Positions 41,653 to 53,556 of a stretch of DNA of 64,000 nucleotides are shown here, in pieces. This DNA comes from Mytilinidion resinicola (Eukaryota; Ascomycota; Dothideomycetes; Mytilinidiales; Mytilinidiaceae), in the NCBI RefSeq assembly GCF_010093595.1, contig NW_022985439.1:949713-1013712 (forward strand), read 5' to 3'. A program made the position numbers and the translations under genes. Within the stretch, counting starts at the first letter, position 1. Every line of letters starts with the position of its first letter. The notes below the pieces were generated by a model. It saw only the letters and a program-made list of their open reading frames with translations. It searched no databases and was not told the origin of the DNA.

Positions 41653-44600
41653 ATGGCTTCACAAGCATTCTTCGGCCCAGATGGCATCGGTTCAAGAATT
41701 ATGGAAGACTTTGAACCATATACTAAGGACAAAAAGGTATATTTATTAGCTTTTTTTGAGCATCTTCCTCCATGCTTTCCATCAATTTCCATACATTCGT
41801 TTTTACGGATATATTCCTATGAAAGAGCCTGCCGAACGCCTAGTCGGAACTTCTTTGCTATTACTGTATCTAGACTTCCCTCTCGGGTGCCGTTAATGTC
41901 GTTTCTTCATGCGCCTAAGTCCCTGCTTGGGCACATTATATTGCAGAGTCAAAGATTAATTGAGATCTAGCTTCCGGGCTCGACGTCGTTGACTGCGATT
42001 CTTTCAACACTCGTCCCAACGGTCGCGACTGCTGTCTTGTTCTTAGCTATCTTCGTCCTTATCCGGGACAGATACCGCAGAATATACATGCCCAGGACCT
42101 ACATCGGCGTTGTTCCAGAGAAGTGAGTGTACTAGAGACTTTGAAGCTATGCTCATCACTGACTCTCCGAGGGACCGAACACCGTCTGCAAGTCGATCAC
42201 GGTTCGATTGGATGCACACTTTCCGAGTTGTTGACGACAAGTTCCTGCTTCAACATCAGTCAATCGATGCATATCTATACCTGAGATTCCTTCGGACCAT
42301 CATCTTCATATGCTTTGTAGGAGCTTGTCTTACCTGGCCGATACTGATGCCGGTGAATTACACGGGAGACGGGAAGGCGAAGCAATTGGACAGGATTGCT
42401 ATAGGAAATATTGCCAAAGCCAAAAACGGCCATCTATATGCGCATGCTGTGATAGCATGGGTCTTCTTCGGTAAGGGTGATGCTGTACAAACGTAAGGAG
42501 AAACTCGCTCATTTACGTTCCAGGCTTCATCATGTTTTTAGTAGCGCGGGAACGCATATGGCTTGTCGGCCTACGCCAAGCGTGGCACCTGGCTAAACCG
42601 AACGCTACTCGGCTATCGTCCCGGACTGTTCTGTTTCTTTCTGCTCCGAAGTCTGCTCTCGACGAGAACAATCTGCACAAAAACTTTAGCAACAACGCTA
42701 CTAGACTCTGGCCCGTATCTAAAGCTGAAGCTTTAGAAGCTCTAGTGTCAAGCCGCAATTCAAAAGTCGAGGAGTTGGAGAGTGCTGAGCTCGAACTATC
42801 GAAGAACGCGAACAAAAAAAGGCTGCGAGCCAATAGAAGCCAGGGAAACGGAGAAGCGCCAGACTATGCTGGCCTTCCAGACGTGGTCAAAACGTCATTA
42901 AGACCAACCAAATACCTAACTAAACCTGCGGGGAAGAAAGTTGATAAGATCGAGTGGTTAAGAAAGCAAGTGAAGGAGAAGGCATCCGAAGTTGAAGAGG
43001 CTCGCAAGTCTCATACCGCACCGGACAGCCACATCAACTCGGCGGTATTTGTCGAGTTTACAACACAGTCTGCCGCCCAGAAAGCATATCAACAGCTTCC
43101 GTCCTCCAAAATACTCGCCATGAACCCAAGATACATTGGCGTATTACCAAAGGAAGTGATCTGGGACAACTTGACTATCCACCCAGCCAGTCGCATCTCG
43201 CAGGGCTATATTGCAAATGCTCTCGTGGCGGCCACTATCATCTTCTGGACCATTCCAATCACAGTCATAGGAGCGATCTCTAATATTGAGTATCTCACAG
43301 ACAAAGTCAAATTCCTGGGATTCATCAATAACCTACCAGCTCCAATCCTTGGCCTCCTCACCGGTTTACTGCCTCCCTTTTTAACGAGTCTCTTCGTTTC
43401 CTATGTTCCCAATATTTTCCGATGTAAGTGAACTATACAAAGACAATAACTGCACGCTAAGCCATGATCAGGGATTGCTAAGTCAAGTGGTCAACCTACG
43501 AACACGCAGGCTGAGTTGAAGGTTCAAAATTGGTACTACGCCTTCCAATTCATACAGGTCTTTCTAGTCACATCTCTGTCATCCGCGGCCGCTGCCGTTG
43601 CTACGCAAATTGCCCAGAATCCAGCCGGGGTACCGGAAATGCTCGCCAGGCAAATACCCAAAGCTTCAAATTTCTACTTGACGTACATCATACTTCAAGG
43701 AACGGCCTCCGCAGCGAAGAATGTTTTGAATTACTCGGACCTTTTCTCGTACCTCTTTTTCGACTATTTCATGGACAAGACACCCCGTCAGAAGTACAGT
43801 CGGTACACCAGCTTGAAAGGCATCGGATGGGGCAACGTATATCCTAAGTTCACAAACATTGCGATCATTGGTAAGTAAATTCAGACATCAATTTCTTCTC
43901 GCTGCTTTGTCTAATCTCTTCTAGCTATCGCCTACGCCTGCATTGCTCCTCTAGTCCTCGGATTTGCGGCCATTGGTGTCTTCTTCTACTATCTCAGCTA
44001 CCGGCACAACCTGCTCTTCGTGATCCAGACCAAAATTGATACGAGAGGCGAATGCTATACTCGTGCCCTCCAACAACTTCTCACCGGAGTCTACGTAGCA
44101 GAACTCTGCCTCATCGGTCTATTCGGCATCCACAAAGCCACCGGACCACTCGTGATGACCGCTATTCTCCTCGGTGTCACCATCATCTACAATATCACCA
44201 TGAATTACCAACTCAGCCCACTCGAGAAGTACCTCCCGGCTGATCTCGAAGCCGCAGACGAGGACGCCGAAGAAACTCCGCTGCTATCGGCTGCCGAAGA
44301 AGGAAACGTCCCGTCTCGTGTCCAGCGTGTCGGCCAGGAGATGAGAGTCCCGAAGCAAGTTGTGGATCCTATCGCGCGGTTCTTTGAGCCTCACATCTTC
44401 GCCTCGCACAAGGCGATGAAGACCTGGCTTTTGGATGATGGCGGCACAGGTGATGAGGTACAGGAGTATTCGGAGGACGATGTCAAGAACGCCTATACTA
44501 ATCCGGCGTTCACATCTAAAACACCTAAAGTGTGGTTGGCAAAGGACGAGATGGGGGTGAGCAAGATCGAGGTTGAGGAGAACGAAGCCGCGGGCATCAG

Positions 44601-44700
44601 TGCAACGGATCAGGGTGCTTGGCTAGAGGGCAAGAAGGTCAGGTGGGACGAGGACGACTTTCCGAACGTGCCTCTTTATAAGGTGCCCGTCAAGTACTGA
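41653..44700 (+). CDS. CSC1/OSCA/TMEM63-family channel (DUF221, Rsn1-like)
   Basis: Membrane protein of the osmosensitive calcium-permeable channel family. Six exons: 41653-41736, 41971-42122, 42172-42470, 42524-43423, 43472-43870, 43925-44700; 869 aa with every junction in frame. N-terminal membrane segment (STLVPTVATAVLFLAIFVLI), RSN1 N-terminal domain (FLRTIIFICFVGACLTWPIL), a cytosolic loop with FVEFTTQSAAQKAYQQL and RYIGVLPKEVIWDNL, then the seven-helix DUF221 core (FWTIPITVIGAI, FLGFINNLPAPILGLLTGLL, NWYYAFQFIQVFLV, YSRYTSLKGIGWGNVYPKFT) and an acidic C-tail. Exon 1 encodes 28 aa and intron 1 is long (234 nt), so the precise start is the least certain part. Confidence 0.92.
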
Positions 44701-45559
44701 TAGGTATGGGTGGACATCACTGAATATAACTCTCACGAGTGTGAAGGAAGACTGAGTTTTTGACTGAATTGAAGGCGTGGGTATAGCGCGACAGCTCTCT
44801 TGTATGCCTCCTCTCGCTTTCTCTACCTATTACGGTAATTGAACGAGAAAAAGTCTTTATCCTACATCACCTAACCGTTGCCTCTTTTTGATACGCAATC
44901 GGTCTGACCTGCACGCCCTGTCGGTCGAACCACTTCTTCCTCGTCTTCGGCGTGCTTATACCTCCAAAAATGTAAGCCTTTCCACATCGATCACTTCGTG
45001 TCATCCGCTTCTCCACCCTCGTCTTGGTCAAGCTTGTTCCGTCAGAAACTCAGGCGACCTCACAGCGACGTGTTCGTCTCTTCTCCTCATATGATTCTGT
45101 GTTTGGTATCCTGCCCTCAAGTATTCTTCTTTCCAACCTATACTCCTTGTTTTCCGCTTCCTTAGTCCAATGCCACTAGTCAAAGTTCAGTTTCTCTCGC
45201 CGAACGGAGCCATCCACCCACATGCCCTGACACTAGAAGCGATGTAGGTAACGAGGGCAACCTGGACCGTAGCGATGTAGAATGATGCTTATGTCTTGTG
45301 GGGTTCCGAACTATCAAAGAGGTGCATTCCAAAAGTGCTCTGTGGTAATCGCGAGTTGATTTAGCGGTGCCTCGTGGCGCGTGGTGGAACAAGACCTACT
45401 GCGACGAAGCTAAGGGGCAGATGAATGATCGTCGTGACGGTAAAGACGAATAGGTATTGGTTGATTGCTGTGCCTTTCTGGGCCTCGAGGACTGAGGTGG
45501 CATCGAAAAACTGCCATGGCAGTGTAAGTCATTAGGAAAGGAAGGCATTGATTGGGCTT
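44701..45559. other. Intergenic, no gene seen
   Basis: 3' flank of the channel gene; only short frames without domains. Confidence 0.5.
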
Positions 45560-45895
45560 ACTCCATCGTAGAGACTTTTTCGCCTCCTCTGTCTCTTTTG
45601 TGACTATATCATGAAGCAGCTTCTCGTTCTTCTGCTGGCAGGAAACCAGTGTCTTCCAATTTGTAAAGATTATGGCCTCGTCGATATCGAGGTCGGTTTC
45701 GGGCATGACATCATACTAAATTTCCGCGGCGCGCGATCGCGTTCCCAGACCGACCCCCTTCTACTACTACTCGAGATCGCTGACATTTTCCACAATCCAG
45801 TCTTTCATGCTGCGCAGCACCTGCAGACTCTTAAAGTCCTGCTTACAGCCATCCAGCGAGGTATCAAACACGCGTTGGCCTTTTTCCTTAAAAAA
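45560..45895 (-). pseudogene. Possible gene fragment, family unknown
   Basis: Two minus-strand pieces have protein-like, helical composition: about 45895-45767 (ends KDWIVENVSDLE before stops) and 45706-45560 (starts MPETDLDIDEAIIFTNWKTL). They could be exons separated by a poorly defined intron whose acceptor would be TTTAG near 45717. The flanks contain A11 and A14 runs (about 45889-45899, 45951-45964). I do not recognise the family; a decayed fragment of a larger gene is the likeliest reading. Confidence 0.3.
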
Positions 45896-46162
45896 AAAAA
45901 GATCCCCCCCATCATCGCGACTCGAACTCCAGCTAGCCGACGAGGACTCAAAAAAAAAAAAAAACATCACGGGGCAAAAAGTTCGTCGGGCCGAGCCCTG
46001 CACTACATCTTTGTCGTGTGGAAGGTCGTGTTACACCAGAGGCTGGATTCCAACCCAGCCATCGGGGCGACTTACGTGGTGCCCACGGACGGGCACCGAT
46101 GGCGCTATGGGGGAAGTCTCGGAATTTTTGGAAATATATACCTAGGTAGATTGAGTGGAGTC

Positions 46163-46290
46163 ATGTTTACCTCCTAAATCACGTTCCCCTACTATCTTAA
46201 TCATGTTCAACCTGCCAAGTCACCTTCACCTGCTAAATGGCCGATTACCTGTTAAATCACGTCCACCCACCCCACCACATTCACCGGTTC
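46163..46290. repeat. Degenerate ~20-bp tandem repeats
   Basis: Five to six loose copies of a unit like CGTTCACCTGCTAAATCA follow one another (for example TTTACCTCCTAAATCA, TTCACCTGCTAAATGG, ATTACCTGTTAAATCA). No gene is seen between 45896 and 46775. Confidence 0.5.
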
Positions 46291-46775
46291 AATGGACGCC
46301 ACCTTTGCCGACACAAAACCCAAACAAGCACCTGCATACATTGACTTTCTCAACCCTCCCAACCCCCTCCCAGAAATTTTTGGTCTAGGACGTACACCAC
46401 CCTTCAAGCACGACGTACAACCACAATTAGAAAATCGAGTTACCTCCCAATGCTGACATCAGCGGCCTTCCAAGTCTTCTCGTCTTTAAACCAGTAGGTC
46501 ACGTGCATCTCGGATTCCGGCGCGCAGGGCTACCTAGCGGGGGATGCGTGTAGTGCAATAGGTAGTGCACCTAGCAACAACCTTCACGACAAACTCAAAC
46601 GACATGGGCTTAACTAAATACTGCATAATTGATGCAGCATATTCATTCCACACCAACCCGTGTGCTACCAGTATCAACAATGCAGCCTCCCTCACAGAAC
46701 CCGTGAGAATGCAACCATTTTAACCCATGCCTTCCTCGACTCCCCTAACGGAAACCTTACCATGGCCCTTTTGCT

Positions 46776-48698
46776 TTATAGCATGACAACGCCCACTCCA
46801 CGCATATTCTTCTCGCTGGGTAGGTTCCGCATGTCTAGCCCGCCGGGCACGGGCGCAGTCCGGTAGTTGAAGAGGTAGTAGTTGAGCTGGCCGTCGCCGG
46901 CGCCGAACTTTTGTTCTTCGAGGAAGAGGGGGTTATCCAGGAGGGTTAGGGCGTTGAAGACGTCGAATTTCTCCTGGGGAGGGGGTCAGTACAGATCACG
47001 AAGGCTCTAAAGACAAGACTAATGTGACAAGAGAAAGGGGACGGGGGGAAGGGTTTATACTCACGTTTTTCGCCAGGATCAACGCATCCTTGATTAGCGC
47101 GTTCAACTTCGGCCTCAGCAGCGTTTTATCCTTCTCAAACGCCGTCTCGGTCGCATAGTAGTACAGATACGCCGCCCGCACAACCTTGTGCTTCTTGTGG
47201 TTGATGACCGTGCTCTCGAGCGAGTAGAAGGAGACGTAGTCCGTGATCTTCTTCGTTTTAGGGTCCTCCACAACGTACGACCACACGACTTGCTCTGCCA
47301 CAGTCTTGGACGGCAGAAGCCAGTGTTCTACCTCTTCCCGTGTGAAGATCTGCGCCAGCTGCATTGTTTCTAGGTAGCGTTTCAGCAGGTCGAGAACGCT
47401 GTCAATGTCTTTCTTCTCCATTGCACGGAGGCCTGGTAGGGTGGTCTTTTCGGGGAGTTTGTATTTGATGACCTGCCGCTGCTTTGTGCTGCCGGGGGGC
47501 AGATGCGAAAACTTGCACTCGTATAGCTTCTCCCAGTCCAGTGCTCGGTGGAAGTACCGGCACGTTGAGATTGGCGTGGGGATGAGCACGCCGGCGGTGT
47601 AGATGGCCTGGAAGATGTCCTCCACGTAGCAGCGGCGGGTGATCTCCTTGATGAGAACCGGAGCGAGACGTTTCGATCGGAGCTTCTTGTGGACGACTAG
47701 GAAGTTGACTTCTGAGCAGTGGAGGAGCTTTTGTCGGACGCGGAGTTCGACGGGGATCGCAGAGATGAATGCTACGAGCTTGCCTGATGCTGATGCTCGG
47801 ACACCAACGTGCCACTCCTTTTTCCAACCTGGAGACTTGAGAGCCCTGTCCTCGTCGTCAGTCCTATCATACTCATGCATGATATACAACCTACCAATCC
47901 AAGAACGACCTCGAGTAATTGAACCTAAACTGCGCATCATCGTCCTCCACATAATGTCCCGTCAGCAACTCATACGTCTCATCCAACTACGCCAACACAT
48001 TAGCCCAATTCCCAAAACCCCAAACCGCCCCAACCACCCCCCCCCCCGCAATCCAAACATACCTGCTTCTCATCCTCCAAATCCATCGTCACCCACTCAA
48101 ACCCGGGATACATCTGACTCGGCTCCTTGGGCACCCTCTCCACATCGATCTCCTTGATCGGCCCATCCCCCTGCTCCCCGCCCGCCTCCTCAAACTTGGT
48201 CACCGGCTGCGTGTTCCAAAACGCATGGCTCGCCATGTCCTTCCTGTTCTTCCCCCCCGGCGCCGTCCCCGTCAGCACGTCGCTCACCGTCAGCTTCCGC
48301 AGCAGCTCCTGCACGCTGCTCGCCGTGCCCGCCGCCTGCGCGTCCATCTCCTGCGCCAGCGCCGGGTTCGTCTCGAGCAGCGCCGCCAGCTGCTCTTTGG
48401 ACAGCCGGTCGCCGATTTCCCCCGCGTCCTTGTTGTCGCCGGCCGAGGATTTGCCCCTCAGCGCCGCCTTGAGCTTGCGCTTCTTGCTGCTGCTTTTTTT
48501 GGCGCTTTTCGAGGCGGCGGCGGCGACGTCCCCCCCGTCGAGGGTGTTGGGCGTGGGCTCCTCGTCGTCGCCGCTGCTAGCGCCCGAGTGGGCGTCTTCG
48601 ATGGTTGCGGAGGGGGGGTTGGTGGATTCGGCGATGGCGGCCGCCGCGGCGGCGCCTGAGGCGGAGGACTCGCTCGGTTTGGATTCTTGGGCGGGCAT
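46776..48698 (-). CDS. NMT1: Glycylpeptide N-tetradecanoyltransferase (N-myristoyltransferase)
   Basis: Attaches myristate from myristoyl-CoA to N-terminal glycine of proteins; essential in fungi, cytosol/ribosome associated. Exons 48698-48063, 47986-47895, 47845-47065, 46973-46776 (568 aa). The N-terminal 120 aa are Ala/Ser-rich with a Lys tract ([11 protein letters not shown]) as in other ribosome-binding NMT tails. Then [63 protein letters not shown], the acyl-CoA site [20 protein letters not shown], the [13 protein letters not shown] region, and the invariant C-terminus GVGVVML whose terminal carboxylate is the catalytic base. The start at 48698 gives [10 protein letters not shown]; an upstream in-frame ATG (48830) looks non-coding. 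Confidence 0.95.
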
Positions 48699-49293
48699 TG
48701 TGGTGGATTGGGGGTTGTCGAGGATGGGTGTTTGGAGCGGGTTGTGGCGGGGGCTTCGAGGTTGGTGGTGCCTGGGGAGATGCCAGGTGGTGAAGCTGAT
48801 GGTGGGATGGTGGGGCTGACTGGGGTTCAATTCGAAGTGACATCAGGGTCCAAATTCGAGGAATGTTGGAATTGAGAATTGAAAGCCTATAGAATAGATG
48901 TGCTATGTATTAGGACTTATCGATTACAATTACCGTGTTGTTTTGTGCCTTCTGAGCCAAAAGGACTCTGGGCGTCCCCAAATTCATTTCACGGAGTGGA
49001 ATACTGTAGCACAGCAATATAGGTCGACTCTAGCATAGAATCACGCTAGATTAAGGTAGACAGTATCTATCTACATCCCTTCTGTCTCTCTCCACCGATT
49101 ATTTACGCCAACCTTACGTTGACCACCCCCTATAATACACAGCTCAAAGCCTCGTCTCATGCCCCGTAATCTCATCAGAAGAAAGTCCAATCTCTTCAAG
49201 TCGTGGCCACGTATACACAAAAATTCCTCACTCGCTGAAAATCAAAAAAGATTAGCTCCATCACATAGTCCTCTTCATATCTTGCTTTTCTTC
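48699..49293. other. Intergenic, no gene seen
   Basis: Promoter side of NMT1 and 3' flank of the next gene; nothing recognisable. Confidence 0.5.
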
Positions 49294-50662
49294 TCATCCA
49301 CTTCTCGGCTCCTGCCCGTGCAACGATGCAACACTCCTCCCCGCTTCAGGCGTCGGCGGCTCCTGCGTAACATGAATCGACGGCAGACGCTCGAGATTTG
49401 GCAGCTGCGGCGCACGCGTATTCACAGGGCTCGTGTAGGGCGGTGCTTCCTCCCACGCTCCGTCATCATAGTTCGGGGGACTGACATGCGGGATATCGGT
49501 GTCAATGCCGGGTGTGGGTGGTCCCTGGCTAATAGACCTCGACCGCGACTCTTGCAACGAGATGACTTCGAAGTCGTCTCCCGCACTCGTACCGGTGGTC
49601 GTTCGCTGCGCAGAGGGGAAATCATACTCATCTGACGCCCGTGTCGAGGCTGTCATAATCGACGACGCCGACGGGCCACGGTAGTGCGTATTCAGTGTAG
49701 AAGCTGTTTGACTCCCGCCCCCAATAGACGCCGAAGAGTCGAGGAGCGGACGAACATCGCTCTCCGTTGAGTTGGCGCGCAGCCGCGTGCCATCGTGCCG
49801 CTGGACACCGAGCTCGGCATATTGCACGCTGGAGACGCGGCGCTCGCGGGCTGCGGCTGCGGCCTGGTGTTCAGCGATGAGGGTCTGGGAGGCATTCTGT
49901 GACGCGGCGCTCTCGGCGCGCTGGCGGAGCTCCGCAACGGCATGGTGGTCGCCCCTTGCGCGGGCCTCGCGTCTGAGTCGTCTGCGTTCCTCACGCTCGC
50001 GCTGTTCGGCTCGGCGCGCGAGGCGAATCTGGTAGAGAGAGGCCATCTCGTCTTCTCGTCTCTGCTCTTCCTCGTCGTTGGTTTCGGGGAATTCGAGGAC
50101 GGTGTCGACGCCGCCGCGCTCGCCTTCTCGCGCTAGGATGCGTTCGTTCTCGCGAGCTGCGGTGGAGTATGAAGGAAGCGTCATGACGCTGCGGACTGAG
50201 GTATTCCGGTCGACGGTAGCAGCGGCGGCGGCCGTAGTGTCGTCGTTCGTGGACGCTGTCATCTCCCGGTCACGGCTTGCAGCCCGTCCACTTTCAGGCT
50301 CTTGAAGCCGGTCCGAGTACTCATGGCTTCTCTTCCACGGCGTCCAATTCCACTTCCATTTCTGTTTCTTCTCTGCTTTCGGTGCAGCTATAGGCCCCGC
50401 ACCCTCTCTTGCTCTTCTCGCTTTGAATTTGTTACGATTCGCGCGGATCCGGGACCATACGACGAAGCCGACAATGAGGAGAATAAGAACGACGACCACA
50501 ACGACAGAGATCTGAGCACGGTTAGTATTGGCCCTCTGTTGCTATCTCAGAGGCTCTGAAAAAGCGGTAGCTTACGACGACGGTCTTGGCACTGTTCCCG
50601 CTGGTCTTGACAGCCCGCTTGGCACTCGACGAGTCTTCGTTGCGAACTACGGGTATCCGCAT
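49294..50662 (-). CDS. Single-pass membrane protein with disordered cytosolic tail, function unknown
   Basis: Exons 50662-50576 and 50511-49294 (434 aa), joined in phase 0. A short N-terminal stretch (about 29 aa) leads into one strong membrane segment, VVVVVVLILLIVGFVVW (about residues 31-50), followed by basic RANRNKFKARR, predicting a cytosolic tail. The tail has a charged coiled-coil-like part (RREDEMASLYQIRLARRAEQ and REREERRRLRREARARG, about 160-200), then Ser/Thr/Pro-rich disorder with PPNYDDGAWEEAPPY, PPxY-like motifs that could bind WW domains of ubiquitin ligases. Family not recognised. An in-frame ATG at 50758 would add 32 polar residues. Confidence 0.72.
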
Positions 50663-51480
50663 CGTTTCCGCGGACCTTGAAGCACGATCATGCAAAGGAG
50701 GTCTTTGTATCGGTCTCTCTCGATCGGTCAGACAGGGAAGATCCGGGAGCTGTGGCAATCCAGCCTAGGCGGGTTGGAAGCTCGGTACTCCGAAGGCGAA
50801 TTGGTTGGTTCGAGAGTTCGAGAAGTGTGATAGGAGGACAAAGGGTTTTCGAGATGCCAATGCTGTCAGTGTCTTGTGTAGGAACAGGTGCTGGTTGCTG
50901 GGCCCTCAGAAGTGGAGTTGTTGAACCATGGAAGTAGCCGGGGTGCTCGGGGCTGACGGTGGCTCAGCACGCTGGCATAGAGACGACGGGAACCTTGGAA
51001 ACCTTGGAAGTGGCTGCAAGAGGCGGCTGTGTCGAGGCCGCTAGAGGTGGGCTGATGCGCACGCGTAGAGTTAAGTATCCTCTTGCGAGCGATTCATCGC
51101 TGATGTGAGAGTATAGGCAAGTTGGACAGCGAGTGCACCGTGGAGAGGATTCCAGATCGCAGTAAGCTCCAGGCTCGTGAGAGCCCTCGGTCAGCTTTGA
51201 GCGTCCCTCTTCTGCCCAGGGCTATTTTGGGCGGGTGAAGCGAACCGGCGACAATGGGTAGCTCTGCGCCCGCTGATTGGCTCCCGCCGCCACCTTTATA
51301 AGCGCTGCCTCTTTCAGGGTTTGCAGGTGGAGAATTACGCGCACCCTGGTGGGTATCGCGGCACATGTGATTGCAAACTATATAGCAAGAAACATACTTC
51401 ATATACTTCGTAAATGCGCCCTTTCCACTTCTTCGCCCAATACACACGTTCGGTTTCATGCTTCCAAGCATCAGCCACAA
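50663..51480. other. Intergenic, no gene seen
   Basis: Several overlapping short frames on both strands with no domain. Contains the promoter of the membrane-protein gene. Confidence 0.5.
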
Positions 51481-53078
51481 TCAAATCCTCTTGTCCAGCT
51501 TCTTCAGGAACCGGCCCACGCCCTTTTCGATTTTCTCGGTGCGGCGCTCGAAGTTACCTGGCTGTACGCCCGGACCGGGCCCTATCACAGCAGGCTGTTT
51601 CCCGTGATTGGCCTCGCTTTCCGTGGGTCTGTAGAGCTGCGTGTGCATGGAGTTGTGGATGCCGTACTGGTCTGCTGTTTGACCGTAGGCATACTGCGGA
51701 TGCGCTCCCTGGGGAGGGAAGCCCGGTGACTGTGCAGCCGGATAGCCTGGAGCTGGAACGTAGCCCGGTGTCATCTGGCCAGGCGTTGGCGGGTGGCCCG
51801 GGGACTGAACAGGAGCGTATCCAGGCGATGCTGGATAGTTGGCGTATTGCTGGGACACGGACGCAGGCATAGTCGCTTGACGATGTATGCCGGGCTGCGG
51901 TGGCGCTTCTTGGGGAGGCGGCGCGAATGAATGAGCGTAGCCTTGGCCCTGCGGAGGACCGGCGCTCGAGCTCTGTGGGGGTGGTGGTGGAAACGACCCA
52001 GACGTGTTTGATCGTTGAATACCGGGAGCGGGCGGTCCTGGGAAAGTTTGAGTGGGCTGTCGTGAAGGCGGCCCAGGCATATACGGTTGGTTGGTAGCTT
52101 GAGGCGCAAACGAGTTCTGGTGGTAAGGCGGAGCGCCGAATTGGCCCTGATGGTCACTAATTGCCGCTGCAGTCAAACCAGTCCCAGCTTCTGCGTCAGG
52201 TGGAGGAGGAGTCTTCTCGCGGTGGGCTATAGGTTCCGGTGCTGCAGGAGCGGCGGGATTGTATGCCATGGGCGCGAAGCTTGCGGGAGCCTCATGCTGC
52301 GGCCCACTGGCTACGGTACTAGCCGGAGTGGGTACAGTCGGTGGCCCATTGAACGACTGCGTTGTGCTGATACTAGCACTCCGAGCCGGGTAGTTTCTTG
52401 AGATTGCGGCTTGTTCTAGCTTCTCCACTACCGGGCTCATAGTAGTATCTCTATGCTCCTGGGGAGCTGTCGAAACAGCAGTCGGCGCTTCAAGGATCTG
52501 TAACTGATGAGGCTGAAGAACCCTCTTCAAAGAATCAAGGAACATGGTCGCATCGTCAGCGGTCCAGAAGTAGAACTCCACAGTATGCAGTCTATACATG
52601 TATTTGCCGTCGTTCCGAGGATCTGGAGCCGGGAGGTGCCACTGAGACAGGTCTTGCTGTGGGCTCGAGGACGCACTTTTCCCTTGGCCCCGGAAGGCAT
52701 CGACTGTGATGGTGAAGAGAGTAGGATGCTTATATGATTGCTCGACTCGCACCGAGTCAGTGACTGCCAGATTCGAAGTCATGTCAGCCGAGTTCTCTTA
52801 ATGCATGCCAATAGAGCAACTCACAGCCAGAGAAGGCAGTTTGCTCAGGTGTCCCAGCATGATTTGCTACCTCCAGCCTCCCTCGCTGGTGGATAGGGTT
52901 ATGGTAGAGGTATACATAGGAGGACTTGTCAAAGGCATGGTGGGGAGGCTTTGCGGAAGGCGGGCTGAAGAAGTAGTGAACGTCCGCGAAGCTGCATCCT
53001 ATTAGCACAAGAACTTGCTAGCTTCACTTTTAATACATACAGCGTCAACAAAGACACTTCCCCCGGCTGTTGAGGCAT
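51481..53078 (-). CDS. Conserved fungal protein with N-terminal domain and Pro-rich tail
   Basis: Exons 53078-53041, 52991-52825, 52763-51481 (495 aa). The longest open frame begins at an ATG that lies inside intron 2 (52824-52764, GTGAG, CTGAC, GGCAG), so its MTSNLA start is not real. The spliced N-terminus MPQQPGEVSLLTLFADVHYF joins VYLYHNP, RLEVANHAGTPEQTAFSGF and TDSVRVEQSYKHPTLFTITV, then MYRLHTVEFYFWTADDATMF and a helix LDSLKRVLQPHQL. This looks like one globular beta-rich domain of about 150 aa (PH-like by appearance only). A Pro/Gln/Tyr/Gly-rich disordered region (residues 160-450) with PGYAP-type repeats and a basic tail (RRTEKIEKGVGRFLKKLDKR) follow. Function unknown. Confidence 0.78.
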
Positions 53079-53556
53079 GCTGTGCTCGTTAAGGTAAGAT
53101 GTGAAGGCTGAAGATATCGACCACGCGAAGCAGAGCACAAATCACGAAACAAGCGCACAACAGGAGACAGAGAAACAAACTCGCAGGAAGAAATGCAGAC
53201 GTTAGCCGCGAGGTATTAACAGCGCCGATATCAACATATATAACATCTAGTGGAATTGCATCGTTCTATTTCAAGACCGTCGCGTCGGAAGCGCCCAAGA
53301 GGCCCAGCGGCCAATCGCGGGAGTTCAGCGGGCTCGAAAGATTTCTACGCATCCACGACCCTCACGACACCACCGCACCCCCATCCCAATTGGCCACTCT
53401 GCGCGCCTTACCCATCCTCGCCGCCATCACTGCTGCATCTCCGACCTCATCGTCACCCACAGCGCGCCCCAGCACCTTCGCGCGGGGAGGTCGCCAGGCC
53501 CGGAAGGGCTCCCTACGCACTCCCGCCTTCACTCATCCTATAATCTACCACCCACA
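53079..53556. other. Divergent promoter region
   Basis: Lies between the Pro-rich protein gene and the mitochondrial ribosomal protein gene. Open frames here (53250, 53390 plus) look like 5' leader sequence. Confidence 0.5.

Noticed and set aside
48127..48819. 230-codon plus-strand open frame
   Set aside because: Antisense to the first exon of NMT1; low-complexity Ser/Ala/Leu translation caused by GC-rich codons.
52764..52824. ATG at 52782 as start of the Pro-rich protein
   Set aside because: It lies inside a GTGAG-CTGAC-CAG intron; splicing it out joins two conserved-looking halves in frame.
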